The notes: generated from the sequence alone by a model not told the origin. Numbered from the stretch's first letter, positions 1 through 64,000 are shown. The stretch: 64,000 nucleotides of DNA from Chiridota heheva (GCA_020152595.1 JAIGNY010000483.1:430001-494000), one strand, 5' to 3'. Numbers and translations are program-made.

Positions 1-1760
1 TGAAGAGAGTGGGGAGAGGATGCTGCCTTGGGGATGCCCTCTTCTTGGGGTACGGCTTGGAGAGGGTGTGGCCAATACGAACTTGGAACTGCCTGGGTGA
101 GAGGAAGTTTTGAATAAAGATGGGGAGGTGGCCTCTGAGGCCAATGGTGTGAAGTTTCGGGTAATGCCGTATTTCCAAGTAGTGTCGAAAGCTTTCGAGG
201 TCAAAAAATATGGCAATGAGGTGTTCCTTTTTGCAAAGGATTCCCGGATAGCGGTGTCGAGCGTAATTAACTGGTCTAGGTATTGCGACGTTTTGGAAGC
301 CGCTTTGGTGAGGAGAGAGGATTCTGTTGGTCTCGAGGAACCAGTTTAGTCTCTGATTAATGATCTTTCCATAATTTTACAGAGACAGCAAGTAAGGGCG
401 ATGGGTCGGTAGCTGGTGGGGTCGGTGCTATCCTTCCCGGTTTAAGGACGGGGATGACAATAGCTGTCCTCCAGATAGGGGAAAGGAGTGTGAGGACCAA
501 ATGTGGTTGAAGATGGTGAGTAGGGTAGTGGTGGCTTTGATGGGGAGGTGTTTCAGAAACTGATAGGGGATGTTATCTGGGCCCTTGGAGGTGCAGCCAG
601 CGCCGCTGATGGCTTGGTTTAATTCAGAAAGGGTGAGAGGGGTGTTGTAGCTTTCGGAGTTGTCAGAGGAAAAGTGATTATCCGGGCTTCATCGCAGCTT
701 TTTGATTTTGAAAGCATTGGAGTAGTTGGTCGAGGCCGAGATGTTGCTGAAAGAGGCGGCAGGTGGTCAACAATGTCTTTTTTGCGGTGAGAAGGTCTCC
801 ATTCCAAGAGAGATGGGAGATGGAAGATTTGCCTACTCTGCCGTGGAAGCTGTTAACCATTCTCCAAATCTTCTTAGTGGGGGTGTTGGTGGTGAGAGAA
901 GAGATAAAGTTGTTCCAAGTGTTGGTTTTACTGTCCTTGATAGTGCGTCTGGCCTTGGCACGGCTGATGAAAGAGGTTAAGGTTATGGGTGGTCGGGTTA
1001 GTTTTAAAGTTCCTGAGGGTTCTTTTCCTGTTCTTGATGGCGGTTTTGCAGTCATCTGAGAACCAGGGGTTGTGGGGATGATTTGGGGGTTTGGAGGTTT
1101 TGGGAATTGAGCAGGTGGCGATGTTGATAAAGGATATTACTGAAATTAGACATGGGATCCTCATCCTCGAGAAGATGGGGAGAGTGTGTGAGTCACAGAG
1201 GGTTTCAAAAGGGACCAGTCAGCCTTGTCGAGGTTCCAGTTGGGGTGTGCTCAGTGGGGATTTGAAGATTGGAGTGTATAAGAAGAGGGTAATGATCACT
1301 ACCACAGAGGTCAGCAGTGACTCTCCAACTAAAGTCAGGAGGAGGTTAGGGGAACAGATAGACAGGTCAATACAGGTGAGAGAGCCTGTGGCAGGATGGA
1401 GGTAGGTCGGGAGTTAGTGTTCAGTAAGGACAGGCTGTGCTGACGGAGAGCGTTTTCGATGAACTTGCCTCTAGGGGTGGTGGTATTAGAGCCCCACAGA
1501 GGGTTGTGAGCGTTGAAGTCACCAAGAAGGATGAAGGGGGTGGGAAGCTGAGAGATGAGGTTGTTAAGGCTGGTTGGTTGAATGTTGGTGTTGGGAGGGA
1601 GATAGATATTGCAGAGAGTGAAAGTTTTGTGGAGGGAGATAGAAATACAGATGGCCTGAAGGTCGGGTGTGCACCAACAGGGCTGTGTGGGATATCGTGT
1701 CTAACGAGAATGGAGACGCCACCACAGGCCCTGTCAGCATCCACTTGATGTTTGTGATAT
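1..1760 (-). mobile_element. Non-LTR retrotransposon copy A: RT to endonuclease fragment
   Basis: Minus-strand fragment colinear with 27422-29178 of copy D: part of reverse transcriptase, the EN-RT linker and part of the AP-like endonuclease. It enters the window already inside RT and stops at 1758-1760, where the sequence turns into (AT)n bordering the Penelope-like palindrome. Frames are broken. Many of its differences from copy D are one-base changes in G or C runs. Recent relic, probably in the last intron or 3' of BMAL. Confidence 0.9.
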
Positions 1761-1767
1761 ATTTATT

Positions 1768-1836
1768 CATATATATATATATTCATATATATATATATAT
1801 ATATATATATTCATATATATATATATATATATATAA
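1768..1836. repeat. (AT)n microsatellite with TTC interruptions
   Basis: About 70 bp of AT dinucleotides broken three times by attcat. It separates retroelement copy A from the left arm of the Penelope-like palindrome. A second (AT)n lies just outside the right arm. Confidence 0.95.
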
Positions 1837-3112
1837 ATAAGATTTGGTCGAGAGTAACTACTGCATAACAACGTTAATACACTACAAATTTGTTTCGTAA
1901 GGAAAGTTCCCCACTCTTCATGTGTTTTTGTTACACTGAATGATGATATGATAAATGCATGACCTCGGTAACTTGAGTTTATCTATTTAGTATTGTTCTC
2001 AGTAAATACTTTCTGGAATGCCTACATGTCGACATTAATTCAGACATTTTGTTTAATGTTGACTTCATAGGTTGGTATATAAGAAGATACTTTTCCGTTA
2101 AACACAAATTGCAGCGCTTGGTTGCGTTGGTATAGGGTCTTGCGTGCTTGAGAATGTTCCATCTGATTTTGAATTATATGTTTTTGTCTTTGAGTGACCA
2201 TATGTATTTACTTAATTTAGTTTCTTTCCTTTTGTGTGAGTGCACAAAAGAACATTTAATGGTTATTGTATCTTGTTTTGAAGTCTGTTGCACAGAGTCC
2301 AACATAAGATTCTATTTTGTCATTGTCCTTCGTAGTTACAGTTGCTTAAAAGATTAAACATTCTTCTTTGCATCTACCATCCACCGGGCATTGTTCTTTA
2401 ACTCTGCAATTGCATTTTTGGTTGAAGGTTCCTTTTTCAGTATCAATTATTGATTTGTTGTGGCGTCGATGATGCAATTCAGATTGGGCATGCAGCTGTA
2501 GCTTAATTTGACAGTGTTCCTATTAAAGATTTTGTGCAGGGTATTGTTAGGGGAAATTCCTTATCTAAAATTTTGAGAATTGTTTACCAATATTGGTTTC
2601 GACGTTTTTACTGTATGGGGTTATACCAAATGATTTTTCTGCTTCGGTTTCTTCTTTTTAATTCGGTGCTACTCTGTCTGTGAATTCAAGTTTATGTTTG
2701 TATCCACTCTTGAGGGCTTCCTGATATTCTGCTGATGTGTCATTGAATGCTGTACTGCTGGATGGAATTTCGGATAGTCTTTTGTTTATGGCGATGGGGA
2801 TATTTTTAATTATGCACGGCGGGTGGTTTGATTTGATATGTATATAACTGGGGGTTGTTGTTTTGTTTCATGTAGGGTTTGTGGGTGCCTGTTGTTAGAT
2901 TAAGGTTGACATCCAGAAAGTCGACTACTTTGACATTTGCTACAATTGTTATTTTGAGTCCGTTTTTGTTGAAGATCTTATTAATTTCTTGTTTCATTTT
3001 TTCAACTCTGCGAGGTGAATCTTCAAATCTTGACCAGATCATCGTCTCTAGAGTCTATGTTCTTATCGAATTTTTGTGTCAATTCTGCCAGCATGAAAGC
3101 TCCTACTAGTTC
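1832..3112 (-). mobile_element. Penelope-like element 3' end, left palindrome arm
   Basis: Reads leftward from the centre at 3114. Minus-strand frames include [20 protein letters not shown] and KVVDFLDVNLNLTTGTHKPY, the end of a Penelope-like reverse transcriptase, followed by a GIY-YIG-type region (about 2270-2350). Near-exact inverse of 3117-4404 with scattered substitutions and indels. Only the last ~1.28 kb is present, so it cannot be autonomous. Family assignment is from protein pattern. Confidence 0.85.
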
Positions 3113-3116
3113 CGGT

Positions 3117-4404
3117 GAACTAGTAGGAGCTTTCCTGCTGGCCGAATTGACACAAAAATTCAGTAAGAACATAGGACTCTACAGAGACGATGGTCTGGCC
3201 GCATTTGAAGATTCACCTCGCGCAGAGTTGAAAAAATGAAACAAGAATTAATAAGATCTTCAACACAAATGGACTCAAAATAACAATTGTAGCAAATGTC
3301 AAAGTAGTCGACTTTCTGGACGTAACCTTAATCTAACAACAGGCACCCACAAACCCTACATGAAACAAAACAACAACCCCCAGTATATACATATCAAATC
3401 GAACCACCCACCGTGCATAATTAAAAATATCCTGATCGCCATAAACAAAAGACTATCCGAAATTTCATTCAGCAGCACAGCATTCAATGACACATCAGCA
3501 GAATATCAGGAAGCCCTCGCCAAGAGTGGATACAAACATAAACTCGAATTCACAGACAGAGCAGCACCCGGAATTAAAAGAAGAAACCTAAGCAGAAAAA
3601 TCATTTGGTATAACCCCATACAGTAAAAAAACGTCGAAACTAATATTGGTAAACAATTCCTCAAAATTTTAGATGAGGAATTTCCCCCTAACAATACCCT
3701 GCACAAAATCTTTAATAGGAACACTGTTAAATTAAGCTACAGCTGCATGCCCAATCTGAATTGCATCATCGACGCTCACAACAAATCAATAATTGATACT
3801 GAAAAGGAACCTTCAACCAAAAAATGCAATTGCAGAGTTAAAGAACAATGCCCGGTGGATGGTAGATGCAAAGAAGAATGTTTAATCTTTTAAGCAACTG
3901 TAACTACGAAGGACAATGACAAAATAGAATCTTATGTTGGACTCTGTGCAACAGACTTCAAAACAAGATACAATAACCACAAATGTTCTTTTGTGCACTC
4001 ACACAAAAGGAAAGAAACTAAATTAAGTAAATACATATGGTCACTCAAAGACAAAAACATATAATTCAAAATCAGATGGAACATTCTCAAGCACGCAAGA
4101 CCCTATACCAACGCAACCAAGCGCTGCAATTTGTGTTTAACGGAAAAGTATCTTCTTATATACCAACCTATGAAGTCAACATTAAACAAAAGGTCTGAAT
4201 TAATGTCGACATGTAGGCATTCCAGAGAGTATTTACTGAGAACAATACCAAATAGATGAACTCAAGTTACCGAGGTCATGCATTTATCATATCATCATTC
4301 AGTCTAACAAAAACACCTGAAGAGTGAGGAACTTTCCTTGCGAAACAAATTTGTAGTGTATTAACGTTGTTATGCAGTAGTTACTCTCGACCAAATCTTA
4401 TTTA
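3117..4404 (+). mobile_element. Penelope-like element 3' end, right palindrome arm
   Basis: Plus-strand frames give [15 protein letters not shown], then [13 protein letters not shown] (RT catalytic box YRDD, about 3180-3191), FLDV-type and HPPCIIKNI segments, a Cys-rich stretch (CNCRVKEQCPVDGRCKEEC) and a GIY-YIG-like YVGL...RYNNH (about 3930-3990). Several stops interrupt it. The arm starts inside RT at the same point as the left arm. Beyond 4404 there is (AT)n, not the missing half of copy A. Confidence 0.87.
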
Positions 4405-4473
4405 TTTATATAATGCTCTGTTTTACATTGAGCACTTTTCCCTGGACTATATACACCTTGCTGATATTTGTTT

Positions 4474-4478
<5 letters not shown>
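4405..4478. other. Short non-coding stretch between palindrome and (AT)n
   Basis: Unique-looking 74 bp ending in tttgtgtatat. It may be the true 3' end of the Penelope-like element, since it occurs only on the right side. No gene seen. Confidence 0.4.

Positions 4479-4552
<74 letters not shown>
4479..4552. repeat. (AT)n microsatellite
   Basis: About 37 uninterrupted AT units. Open frames through it are artefacts. It lies about 190 nt past the X13 donor on the coding strand. Confidence 0.97.
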
Positions 4553-4555
<3 letters not shown>

Positions 4556-4737
4556 TGATTAAATTTCCTGGTTGATTAAACTCCTTGGTACATGAAACTT
4601 TCCAAAGTGCTGTCACAATATGACTGTATTACGTACCCATTATCGAGGAGAAAAGTTACTGCACGTATTTGGTTCTTTAATAGTCTTCTATCTTGGATAT
4701 AAAAACAAAAATTACAACAAGATTTTACCATACAAAC

Positions 4738-56797
<52,060 letters not shown>

Positions 56798-56809
56798 CTG
56801 AAATAATAA

Positions 56810-57415
56810 AAGGAAAGATCCATGAGCATGCAGGGTGCATGGGCAGGGGGACTCCCCCTCTCATATCCCTCAACCACCCGTCAAATGCTGATATATTAAA
56901 AATTAGGGCAATATATGAGTATAATCTAGCAGAATTTCCCTGACATTGCCAATTTTCATTCTAAATGAAAATTATACAAAATTTGTAAAAAGTGAAAGAA
57001 AAAAGACAATACCTATAAAAACCTCTTCCCCTCAGGAAATGTTAGGCGTACCCTACAGCAGTGTTCCATTAAGGTGCGGAATTTCCACATATTATCAAAT
57101 TCCCACTCAAAAGTAATTGAAGGGGGGAATTTCTCATATTTAAAAAAAAGTGGCAGAAAAAATGCCATATTTGGCCTGAAATTGCCAAATTTGGCCAAAA
57201 GATGCCCAATTTTGCCATTTGTAGCCAATTTGGCCTTTTTTGGTATTTTCATCTTTTTGAGGGGTATTTTTGGCCTTTTATGGTACTTTTGGTCTTTTTT
57301 TCTGTGTTTTTTTTTTTTTTAAACAAGAACCAAAAGGTTTGGTTCCGATGCTTTTTTCATACTGTATGCTGATTGATTTGTAAGTTGTGTACTAACTGTC
57401 ATGTCATTGCATATC
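56810..57415. other. Sequence upstream of X1, unassigned
   Basis: Contains loose ttggcc/tttggcc repetition (about 57160-57290). I found no BMAL first exon or convincing promoter. Confidence 0.5.
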
Positions 57416-57419
57416 ATGA

Positions 57420-57900
57420 AATATTTGTCCTGTGATATTTATTCATAAGCCACACCTACTACACAGATCAATAAAAAGGTTGACAACATTAACATTTGCA
57501 CAATAACTAAGAACATTATCATATAGCAAGTTTGATGCAAAAACGGTATGCTCTTTTATCTTTTTTCAAGAATTTTTCAGTAAGCCCCGCCCACTATTTA
57601 ACATTCATGACATCACTACCAACACATTTGAACATATGTACAGACCATAAGCCATCTGTGTATCACATATATGACATAAATCCGATATACTGTTCATGAC
57701 GTATTGTGTTTATATCAGTAACACTTTCACATATGATTAAGCCACGCCCACCATGCATATTAATGGGATCTGTTGATAAGATACAATAACCAACATTATC
57801 ATCTATAGACCATGGGCTATCTGTGTACCACACATAACATGAATCCAGTTCATAATTATTGAGATTCTATAATTACAAGCTTTTTGTTTAATACTAGAGC
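57420..57900. repeat. R4 family, dispersed copy
   Basis: taagccccgcccactattta, gccacgcccaccatgcatat and ggctatctgtgtaccacaca follow the same order as at 50810-51900. Confidence 0.7.
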
Positions 57901-58735
57901 TGTGAACGTTTAGCGATTTTAGTAAATGTGTACACGCCAAAAAAAAGCAAGTGTGTATCATTTACACATATTTACTACCGTAATTTTCGGAAGTCCACCA
58001 AAATTACTCCAATTTGCGATGCTACTAGTGCTTTTAATTTGCGATTAATTTACTAAACGTTTAATTGCCAAAATTTGCAAACGTTTAGTGATTCATCGCA
58101 ACAAAGCTTCATCCAAAAATCAGTAACAAAATAAAAAAATTGTGGAATTGGACCATTTTTAATACTAACATAACATGCATTTTCGGACCACATATAGGCC
58201 AAGAATCTCACCAAATCCAAATATCATGTCATAAAATTACCCGTTAGGCTGATAAAACTACCTGAAAAATTAGATAATTGCTTAAGATAACATTCAAAAA
58301 GGTGTCGAAAAAAGATATTCATAAGAAATTTTGCCAATTTCTGGCAGTCTAAAGTTCCACCTGGTCTTTCACAAAATAATTTATGGACAGACTGTACCCC
58401 AGTACAGCATTGGCTATGGACTGTAAAATCAGGTTTTTAGTTCTTAAAGTTAAAGTGCGCCAACAATTTCAGTTGAATTTTGTTGTGGCCATGATCGTGC
58501 AATAGAAAGAAATAAACGATCGATAATAAAGAAAATGAAGGAATTTGCTTGATTTGTAATGCTATTTTCATGCATACTAAGCATAGGAGGTTTGTTTTCA
58601 GTGTTGCTACATGTAATTGTCATTGTACCACCCATATAGTATTTTCGCGATTAATCCCTTTAAAGTTTTACTAAATGCTTTTGAAGTTGAGAGCGTTTAG
58701 CGATTAATCGCTAATTGTCAACAGCAGTCTAGATG
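57893..58735. mobile_element. Possible hAT-like MITE
   Basis: The left end ctagagctgtgaacgtttag cgat resembles the inverse of the right end (tagcgattaatcgctaattg tcaacagcagtctag). Interior repeats of gtttagcgatt. Ends match imperfectly. Confidence 0.4.
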
Positions 58736-58869
58736 ATAAGTAAAAAAATCACACAACCAGTGTGGCAAAAGTATTGACTCGATTGCTCGAATAGACGCTG
58801 GAAATTTGCTTTCCAAATCGTAAAAAGTTTACTTATACAGCGTATATCATTAATGTTTTTAAAAAAAAA

Positions 58870-59250
58870 GCATGGAAATTCAGCTTAGAAAGGACAGAAA
58901 ACTTCCCTTCAATGTCATTTAATCGCAACATAGCGTGACATCGCTAGGGCTTTCACTGTGAAAAACTTGCATACTATGATACCTTGTCATAACATTTTAA
59001 AATTTACAAAAAGTTTTTACATGGAAATTCAGCTTAGAAAGGACAGAAAACTTCCTTCAATGTCATTTAATCGCAACATCGCTAGGGCTTTCACTGTGAA
59101 AAACTTGCATACTATGATACCTTGTCATAACATTTTAAAACTACACCATCACCCTGGAAGTACTGCTCATATCAGTCCTCTGGAAAAATGGCCTCCATCT
59201 TTATTGCGAAGCATGCAGAATTTCAGCTCTGTTAAACCTTTTTTTTGTTC
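58870..59250. repeat. R3 family: ~150-bp direct duplication
   Basis: catggaaattcagcttagaa aggacag ... cttgcatactatgatacctt occurs twice (from about 58872 and 59027). The second copy continues into the part shared with 40876-41090. Confidence 0.85.
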
Positions 59251-59779
59251 ATTAATTTTGCAATATTTGTTTCTTTTTTGCAAAATATATTTGACTCATC
59301 AGGTAATATTAACATGTTAACGATTCAAGTATTATGACCGTGTTGTTTTTTTGGTCGATTTAACAGCTTGTAAAATGGGCTTTGATTCAGTGGGATATAC
59401 ATGTAAAACCGCCCTACGTTATGCCCTATTCTTATTTTCACTGTTTACTGCTGCACATTCGCGGTGCACTTCACAAGTTACTGTACTCAGATTTGGGCAA
59501 AATAAAAGTGCAAAATACCCCCATTCATAGGTGATTACTGCACATTTGTAATTCTTGCATTTTATAAGGATTTTGCTAATCGGATTTACAGTTTGTAGTC
59601 ATTGATTGGAATTTTGTCAGCCGAATGTTGTGATTTGAAGGAAGAATGATATTGATTTTTAACGACAAGACTATGAAAAACGATTACTTGCAATTCAATA
59701 ATTAATAAACAATTAGTACTGTACATTTACCAATGCTTATCCTGTACAAGCTGAACAGCCGCAGCTCTGGCCATAAAAA

Positions 59780-60035
59780 TCACATTAAGCCCCGCCCCCT
59801 ATGCATATTAATAAAAGTCAGTGTTTTTTTATACCAGGAACACGTACACACTAGCTAACATCAATATTAGCATATATAAAAACAAAACAGACATGCAGTT
59901 GTTAAAATATGAGCATTTCCAAATTTTCACATTAAGCTCCGCCTATTTATAAATATGCATGAGATCACCACCAAAAACAATAGGGCACTGCTACGCGGAC
60001 CATGGGCTAACTGTATGCCCCATATGATATGAATC
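59780..60035. repeat. R4 family, copy next to the 17-bp array
   Basis: taagccccgccccctatgca tattaat, ctagctaacatca and ggcactgct...accatgggcta match R4. The 17-bp array starts inside it. Confidence 0.75.
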
Positions 60036-60044
60036 CGCGGTGCA

Positions 60045-61995
60045 TGGGAGCTCGCGATGACTGGGAGCTCGCGATGACTGGGAGCTCGCGATGACTGGGA
60101 GCTCGCGATGACTGGGAGCTCGCGATGACTGGGAGCTCGCGATGACTGGGAGCTCGCGATGACTGGGAGCTCGCGATGACTGGGAGCTCGCGATGACTGG
60201 GAGCTCGCGATGACTGGGAGCTCGCGATGACTGGGAGCTCGCGATGACTGGGAGCTCGCGATGACTGGGAGCTCGCGATGACTGGGAGCTCGCGATGACT
60301 GGGAGCTCGCGATGACTGGGAGCTCGCGATGACTGGGAGCTCGCGATGACTGGGAGCTCGCGATGACTGGGAGCTCGCGATGACTGGGAGCTCGCGATGA
60401 CTGGGAGCTCGCGATGACTGGGAGCTCGCGATGACTGGGAGCTCGCGATGACTGGGAGCTCGCGATGACTGGGAGCTCGCGATGACTGGGAGCTCGCGAT
60501 GACTGGGAGCTCGCGATGACTGGGAGCTCGCGATGACTGGGAGCTCGCGATGACTGGGAGCTCGCGATGACTGGGAGCTCGCGATGACTGGGAGCTCGCG
60601 ATGACTGGGGCTTCGCGATGACTGGGAGCTCGCGATGACTGGGAGCTCGCGATGACTGGGAGCTCGCGATGACTGGGAGCTCGCGATGACTGGGAGCTCG
60701 CGATGACTGGGAGCTCGCGATGACTGGGAGCTCGCGATGACTGGGAGCTCGCGATGACTGGGAGTTCGCGATGACTGGGAGCTCGCGATGACTGGGAGCT
60801 CGCGATGACTGGGAGCTCGCGATGACTGGGAGCTCGCGATGACTGGGAGCTCGCGATGACTGGGAGCTCGCGATGACTGGGAGCTCGCGATGACTGGAGC
60901 TCGCGATGACTGGAGCTCGCGATGACTGGGAGCTCGCGATGACTGGGAGCTCGCGATGACTGGGAGCTCGCGATGACTGGGAGCTCGCGATGACTGGGAG
61001 CTCGCGATGACTGGGAGCTCGCGATGACTGGGAGCTCGCGATGACTGGGAGCTCGCGATGACTGGGAGCTCGCGATGACTGGGAGGAGCCGCGATGACTG
61101 GGAGCTCGCGATGACTGGGAGCTCGCGATGACTGGGAGCTCGCGATGACTGGGAGCTCGCGATGACTGGGAGCTCGCGATGACTGGGAGCTCGCGATAAC
61201 AGCTCGGGACGAGTGGGAGTTGGGACGAGTGGGAGCTCGGGAGGAGTGGGAGCTCGGGAGGAGTGGGAGCTCGGGAGGAGTGGGAGCTCGCGATGAGTGG
61301 GAGCTCGCGATGAGCTCAGGATGAGTGGGAGCTCGGGATGAGTGGGAACTCGCGATGAGTGAGTGGGAGCTCGCGATGAGTGAGTGGGAGCTCGCGATGA
61401 GTGAGTGGGAGCTCGCGATGAGTGAGTGGGAGAGTCGCGATGAGTGAGTGGGAGCTCGCGATGAGTGAGTGGGAGCTCGCGATGAGTGAGTGGGAGCTCG
61501 CGATGAGTGAGTGAGCTCGACGAGTGAGAGTGACGAGTGATGAGTGGAGCTCGATGAGTGGGAGCTCGGGATGAGTGAGTGGGAGCTCGCGACGAGTGGG
61601 AGCTCGCGATGAGTGGGAGCTCGCGATGAGTGGGAGCTCGCGACGAGTGGGAGCTCGCGATGAGTGGGAGCTCGCGACGAGTGGGAGCTCGCGACGAGTG
61701 GGAGCTGAGTGGGAGCTCGCGATGAGTGGGAGCTCGCGATGAGTGGGAGCTCGCGATGAGTGGGAGCTCGCGATGAGTGGGAGCTCGCGATGAGTGGGAG
61801 CTCGCGATGAGTGGGAGCTCGAGTGATGAGTGGGAGCTCGCCGAGTGGGATGAGTGGGAGCTCGCCAGTGGGAGCTCGCGACGAGTGGGAGCTCGGGACG
61901 AGTGGGAGCTCGGGACGAGTGGGAGCTCGCAATGAGTGGGAGCTCTCAATGAGTGGGAGCTCGCGTTGAGTGGGAGCTTGCAATGAGTGGGAGCT
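60045..61995. repeat. 17-bp CpG-rich minisatellite, about 110 copies
   Basis: Unit actgggagctcgcgatg. The left ~1150 bp is nearly perfect (gatgact form); the right ~790 bp is the gatgagt form with many variants. Each unit has GAGCTC and TCGCGA palindromes and two CpGs in an otherwise AT-rich region. Because 17 is not a multiple of 3, all three minus frames give the same 17-residue repeat, so the 684- and 658-codon frames are not genes. Confidence 0.98.
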
Positions 61996-62424
61996 GTGAA
62001 CTGGAGATCAGAAGTTGTATCATTTGAAAATGCAGGGGGAAACATTCAAAGGGCACTGATCGAGGGATCGCAGATGACTGATCTGTGTTTACACACATTT
62101 TTGGAGATTATCATCTGTGGATATGATCGCTCGCTCTGGTTCGGGATCCTACCCTTCCCTAGGATCAACCTCAAGGGACTGTAATCAGATCCAATGAGCT
62201 CTCTCACAGTAAAATATCAGCGGATCTGATCCCCTACAGTGTATTTGATCGCATACTCGTACTTAAGTGGGAACATGCCCTAAAGCTCAATAGCCTGTGG
62301 CTACTATAAAACATCTGATTTTAATTGTGTGTATAAGCCCTGGATTTGACACTGTTGCTCTTGCATTCCTGAAACATCTATGGATATGTAGCAATTTATA
62401 TATTGCTTGAAAGAGTATTAAATA
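61996..62424. other. Unassigned sequence after the 17-bp array
   Basis: Several gatc-rich stretches (ggatcctacccttccctagg, cagatccaatgagctctctc). No gene. Confidence 0.45.
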
Positions 62425-62680
62425 AACCATGAATATTCATATTAGGACTATTAAAGATATATTACAAGGAATATTCATATGAGAACTTTTAAAGAATATT
62501 TCTATGAGTATTCATAGGACTATGACAGGAATATCCCATGAATATTAATGAAGACTATAAAGGATATTATCATGAAAATTCATATGACTAAAGACTATTA
62601 CCATGAATATACATATGAGGACTATTAAAGGAAAATTACTATGAATATTCATATGCGGACTATTAAAGAAATATTCCCAT
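62425..62680. repeat. About 50-bp degenerate minisatellite
   Basis: Five to six units of gaatattcatatgaggacta ttaaagga type with changing spacing. Confidence 0.75.
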
Positions 62681-63113
62681 GTTCTTTTGTAAAATCTTAT
62701 TTGAAAAGCATACTTTTAGAGCCAATTTGGTAAAAAAATCAGCTTGATATTATATTCCATTCAGGAGATATGGATTTTTACAGAGTTCCCAATTGCATTT
62801 TAAAGTTTTTGTACAGTATGATGGATTCGTGTTTGATAATGTCATAAAGGCAATTCCATTGCAATTGTTTATGTATTTCTTTGAACGTTAACTGGTTTTA
62901 CTAATAAAAAAAGATGATAGATTTTAATGAAATACATCAACTTTGTGGGAGAATGTGTTGCTGTGATGTCATAGTGAGCCTTTTTCTATTTGTTTATTGG
63001 CATTTTTGTGAACCTTAAAATTTGAATATCTCCTGGTACATGTACTTAAATTGTTTCTAAAATTTGTGTCTTTCTTATAAAAGGTTATGAAAAAACATGG
63101 GAATATTCCTTGA

Positions 63114-63711
63114 AGGATTAGTTCAGTGGTCAAGCATGTCTGTCTTATATGAAAGAGGACTTCTAAAGAAACAAAATGGTGAAGAAAGCATTCAAAAGTC
63201 TTATTCCATTATTAAAGGAGATATTAAATTTAAAGTTTGGTATATTTTGTGTAGAAACGACCTAAATCAGACTAGTTGTGATGTCATAGCCTCAAATTCC
63301 ATAAAGTCTTTATGTATTCTATTATTTTTGTTCTGCAATTATGTGGCTTAAAAACCATCAGGAAAGTACTTAAACAGAATCTAGTATTGTTTTTTTATTT
63401 ATAATTTACTACCTGAAGAAAGTTTAAGGAAAAATAATTCAAATAGTAATAAAGTTCTTTAAATTTTCTTTAAAAGAAATTAACAATTGTTAAAAATGTG
63501 GGGATGAGGGTGCCTACATTCCATAGTAGACTTACCACACCAGTCATTTTCTGTCTGATCTATACAGATCAGACAGAGCTTTCAACTTTTAAACTTGTAA
63601 AACCGAATAAGCTATTTGAATACTTTCTTCACCAATGTTTTGTTTCTTTTAAAGTGCTCTTTCATATAAGATCAACTCTAATACTGTACTTGACCTCTTA
63701 GCTAATCCTTT
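63114..63711. mobile_element. MITE M1, best copy, with ~130-bp inverted ends
   Basis: aaggattagttcagtggtca ... cttatatgaaagaggacttc ... acaaaatggtgaagaaag is mirrored at the right end (ctttcttcaccaatgttttg ... gctctttcatataagatc ... agctaatcctt). About 600 bp, no transposase. Fragments at 16694, 22965 and 37245; its inner part is reused in the 175-bp array. Confidence 0.75.
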
Positions 63712-63757
63712 AAAATCTGAGCAGATCAGTTTTAGGATTTTGAGGAAAAAACACTAC

Positions 63758-64000
63758 TGGCTGGTCACACACATAACATAACAGAGAATGGCCCCTACTG
63801 TACTCCTAGGGTCTCCCAGGGATCCGTTGGGGCCATTTTCTGGCTGGTCACACACATAACGTAACAAAGAATGGCCCCTACTGTACCCCTAGGGTCTCCC
63901 AGGGATCTGTTGGGCCATTATCTGGCTGGTCACACACGTAACGTAAGAGAGAATGGCCCTACTGTACCCCTTGGGTCTCCCAGGGATCCGTTGGGGCCAT
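63758..64000. repeat. 82-bp tandem repeat running off the window
   Basis: ctggctggtcacacac recurs at 63758, 63840 and 63922. At least three copies, continuing past the end. Confidence 0.94.

Noticed and set aside
1-4737. Search for the BMAL terminal exon
   Set aside because: No minus-strand segment with the expected tail motifs and an acceptor was seen; all long stretches are explained by retroelements or simple repeats.
59991-62045. 684- and 658-codon minus-strand open frames (Ser/Arg/Pro-rich repeat protein)
   Set aside because: They are produced by a 17-bp DNA repeat; because 17 is not a multiple of 3, every minus frame gives the same 17-residue motif. No promoter, splice or domain evidence.

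Overview
The window is animal nuclear DNA: AT-rich, long introns with GT-AG splice sites, tRNA-derived SINEs, non-LTR and Penelope-like retroelements, fold-back DNA elements and many micro- and minisatellites. The protein similarity and repeat mix suggest an aquatic invertebrate, possibly a deuterostome, but I cannot name the species. Nothing looks prokaryotic.

One host gene fills nearly the whole window on the minus strand: a BMAL/cycle (ARNTL) bHLH-PAS circadian transcription factor. I found 13 coding exons between 56797 (5') and 4738 (3'). All 12 exon-exon joins keep the reading phase, giving about 499 codons: an acidic leader, bHLH, PAS-A, PAS-B and a BMAL-specific C-terminal segment. The initiator exon and the last exon (transactivation tail) were not found and probably lie beyond the two window edges.

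The rest is intron packed with repeats. Eight fragments (A to H) of one RNase H-bearing non-LTR retrotransposon with a (CAAA)n tail all lie on the minus strand, the same sense as the gene. Copy D (25481-31033) is near full length and sits inside a fold-back element. Copies E and F have clear target-site duplications (12 and 10 bp). At 1832-4404 two 1.28-kb Penelope-like 3' ends form a palindrome with a 4-bp spacer. SINEs, hAT-like MITEs and a CR1-like relic fill other stretches.

The most unusual pattern is at the exon ends. Four of the 13 exons (bHLH, late PAS-A loop, PAS-A end, PAS-B start) are each followed at their 5' splice site by a tandem array. Each repeat unit carries a copy of the exon's last bases plus the splice donor (36-bp x 15, 175-bp x 7, 124-bp x 6 to 7, 180-bp x 3). 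Introns of this gene therefore contain multiplied real or decayed splice donors. Other arrays include a 70-bp satellite with a 695-bp higher-order period (17290-19510) and about 110 copies of a 17-bp CpG-rich unit (60045-61995), which produces a spurious 684-residue open frame.
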